Shown here one piece after another: positions 22,157-22,382 of a stretch of DNA of 22,382 bases (positions within the stretch are counted from its first letter, which is position 1; every line of letters starts with the position of its first letter). The translations under genes and the position numbers were made by a program. The notes beneath the pieces were generated by a model, which was not told the DNA's origin, searched no databases, and saw only the letters and a list, made by a program, of their open reading frames with translations. Source of the DNA: a virus; the IMG/VR virus record IMGVR_UViG_3300006805_000185, positions 1 through 22,382 of that record. The stretch is one strand, 5' to 3'.

Positions 22157-22382
22157 TTATTGTTGCGGCGCCTGTCCTTGTAAAGCAGCCAATATTTCTG
22201 GTGGTAATCCTTCCATTCCACCTTGTGTTGGTCCAGCTTGTGGTGCTTGACCTTGTAAGGCAGCTAGTATTTCTGGTGGTAAACCTGCTAATTCAGGAGG
22301 TAATCCACCTTGTGGTGGTGGACCCTGTTGTGGCGGACCACCCTGTCCACCTTGTAAAGCAGCCATTAATTCAGGAGGTAGA
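22157..22382 (-). CDS. C-terminal end of probable portal protein (partial)
   Basis: The minus-strand frame enters from the right edge with no true start in the window; an internal ATG at 22366 is part of a repeat. The visible 75 residues are Gln/Gly/Pro-rich and contain three copies of a PPE-[IL]-[LM]-AALQG unit separated by Pro/Gln/Gly linkers. The gene directly upstream of a scaffold gene is normally the portal, and disordered Pro/Gln-rich tails occur at portal C-termini, so portal is the best guess. The sequence itself does not prove it. The stop is at 22157-22159. Confidence 0.5.
   Translation of the reverse strand, partial: LPPELMAALQGGQGGPPQQGPPPQGGLPPELAGLPPEILAALQGQAPQAGPTQGGMEGLPPEILAALQGQAPQQ

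Overview
The window is part of an AT-rich tailed-phage genome with podovirus-type virion genes. The minus strand carries, in transcription order, the C-terminal end of a probable portal protein, scaffold, major capsid protein, head-tail adaptor, tail nozzle, fibre-type proteins, a set of putative internal virion (ejection) proteins, an r1t-type holin and a secreted lysozyme-like endolysin. This is the portal-scaffold-capsid-adaptor-nozzle order of T7-like phages, although no phage RNA polymerase or terminase lies in the window. Strong AAGGAG-type ribosome binding sites, the r1t-type holin and a VanY-like D-Ala-D-Ala peptidase suggest a Gram-positive host, possibly a low-GC actinobacterium. The host call is an inference only.

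Layout. Positions 1-193 hold the end of a rightward gene. Positions 194-1178 form a long gene-free control region with two promoter-hairpin-terminator units that look like small RNA genes, a run of G-tracts, short repeats and several sigma70-like promoters. Positions 1179-8159 hold rightward genes of the non-structural type: a 31-codon micro-ORF, a putative ADP-ribosyltransferase, an HNH endonuclease, three overlapping micro-ORFs, a double-domain glycosyltransferase, a SAM methyltransferase, small unknown proteins, a frame-disrupted PD-(D/E)XK-like nuclease, a VanY-type peptidase, a sigma region 4-like regulator and a zinc-finger protein. Positions 8135-22382 hold the leftward virion and lysis genes. 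The two units converge and overlap tail to tail at 8135-8159.

How the genes may work together. The rightward block looks like takeover and modification functions: ADP-ribosylation, sigma-like regulation, nucleases, and glycosyl or methyl transfer onto an unknown acceptor. The leftward block builds the particle. A hairpin terminator directly after the capsid gene would let capsid protein exceed the downstream tail proteins. The holin and secreted endolysin lie last, and the separate M15 peptidase adds a second peptidoglycan-cleaving activity.

The most unusual parts are the twin structured-RNA cassettes in the control region, a 10-bp palindrome (TGATATATCA) present four times, the ADP-ribosyltransferase-like protein, and a nuclease gene whose N-terminal coding sequence is joined to the rest only through two +1 shifts, each next to a UGA codon.
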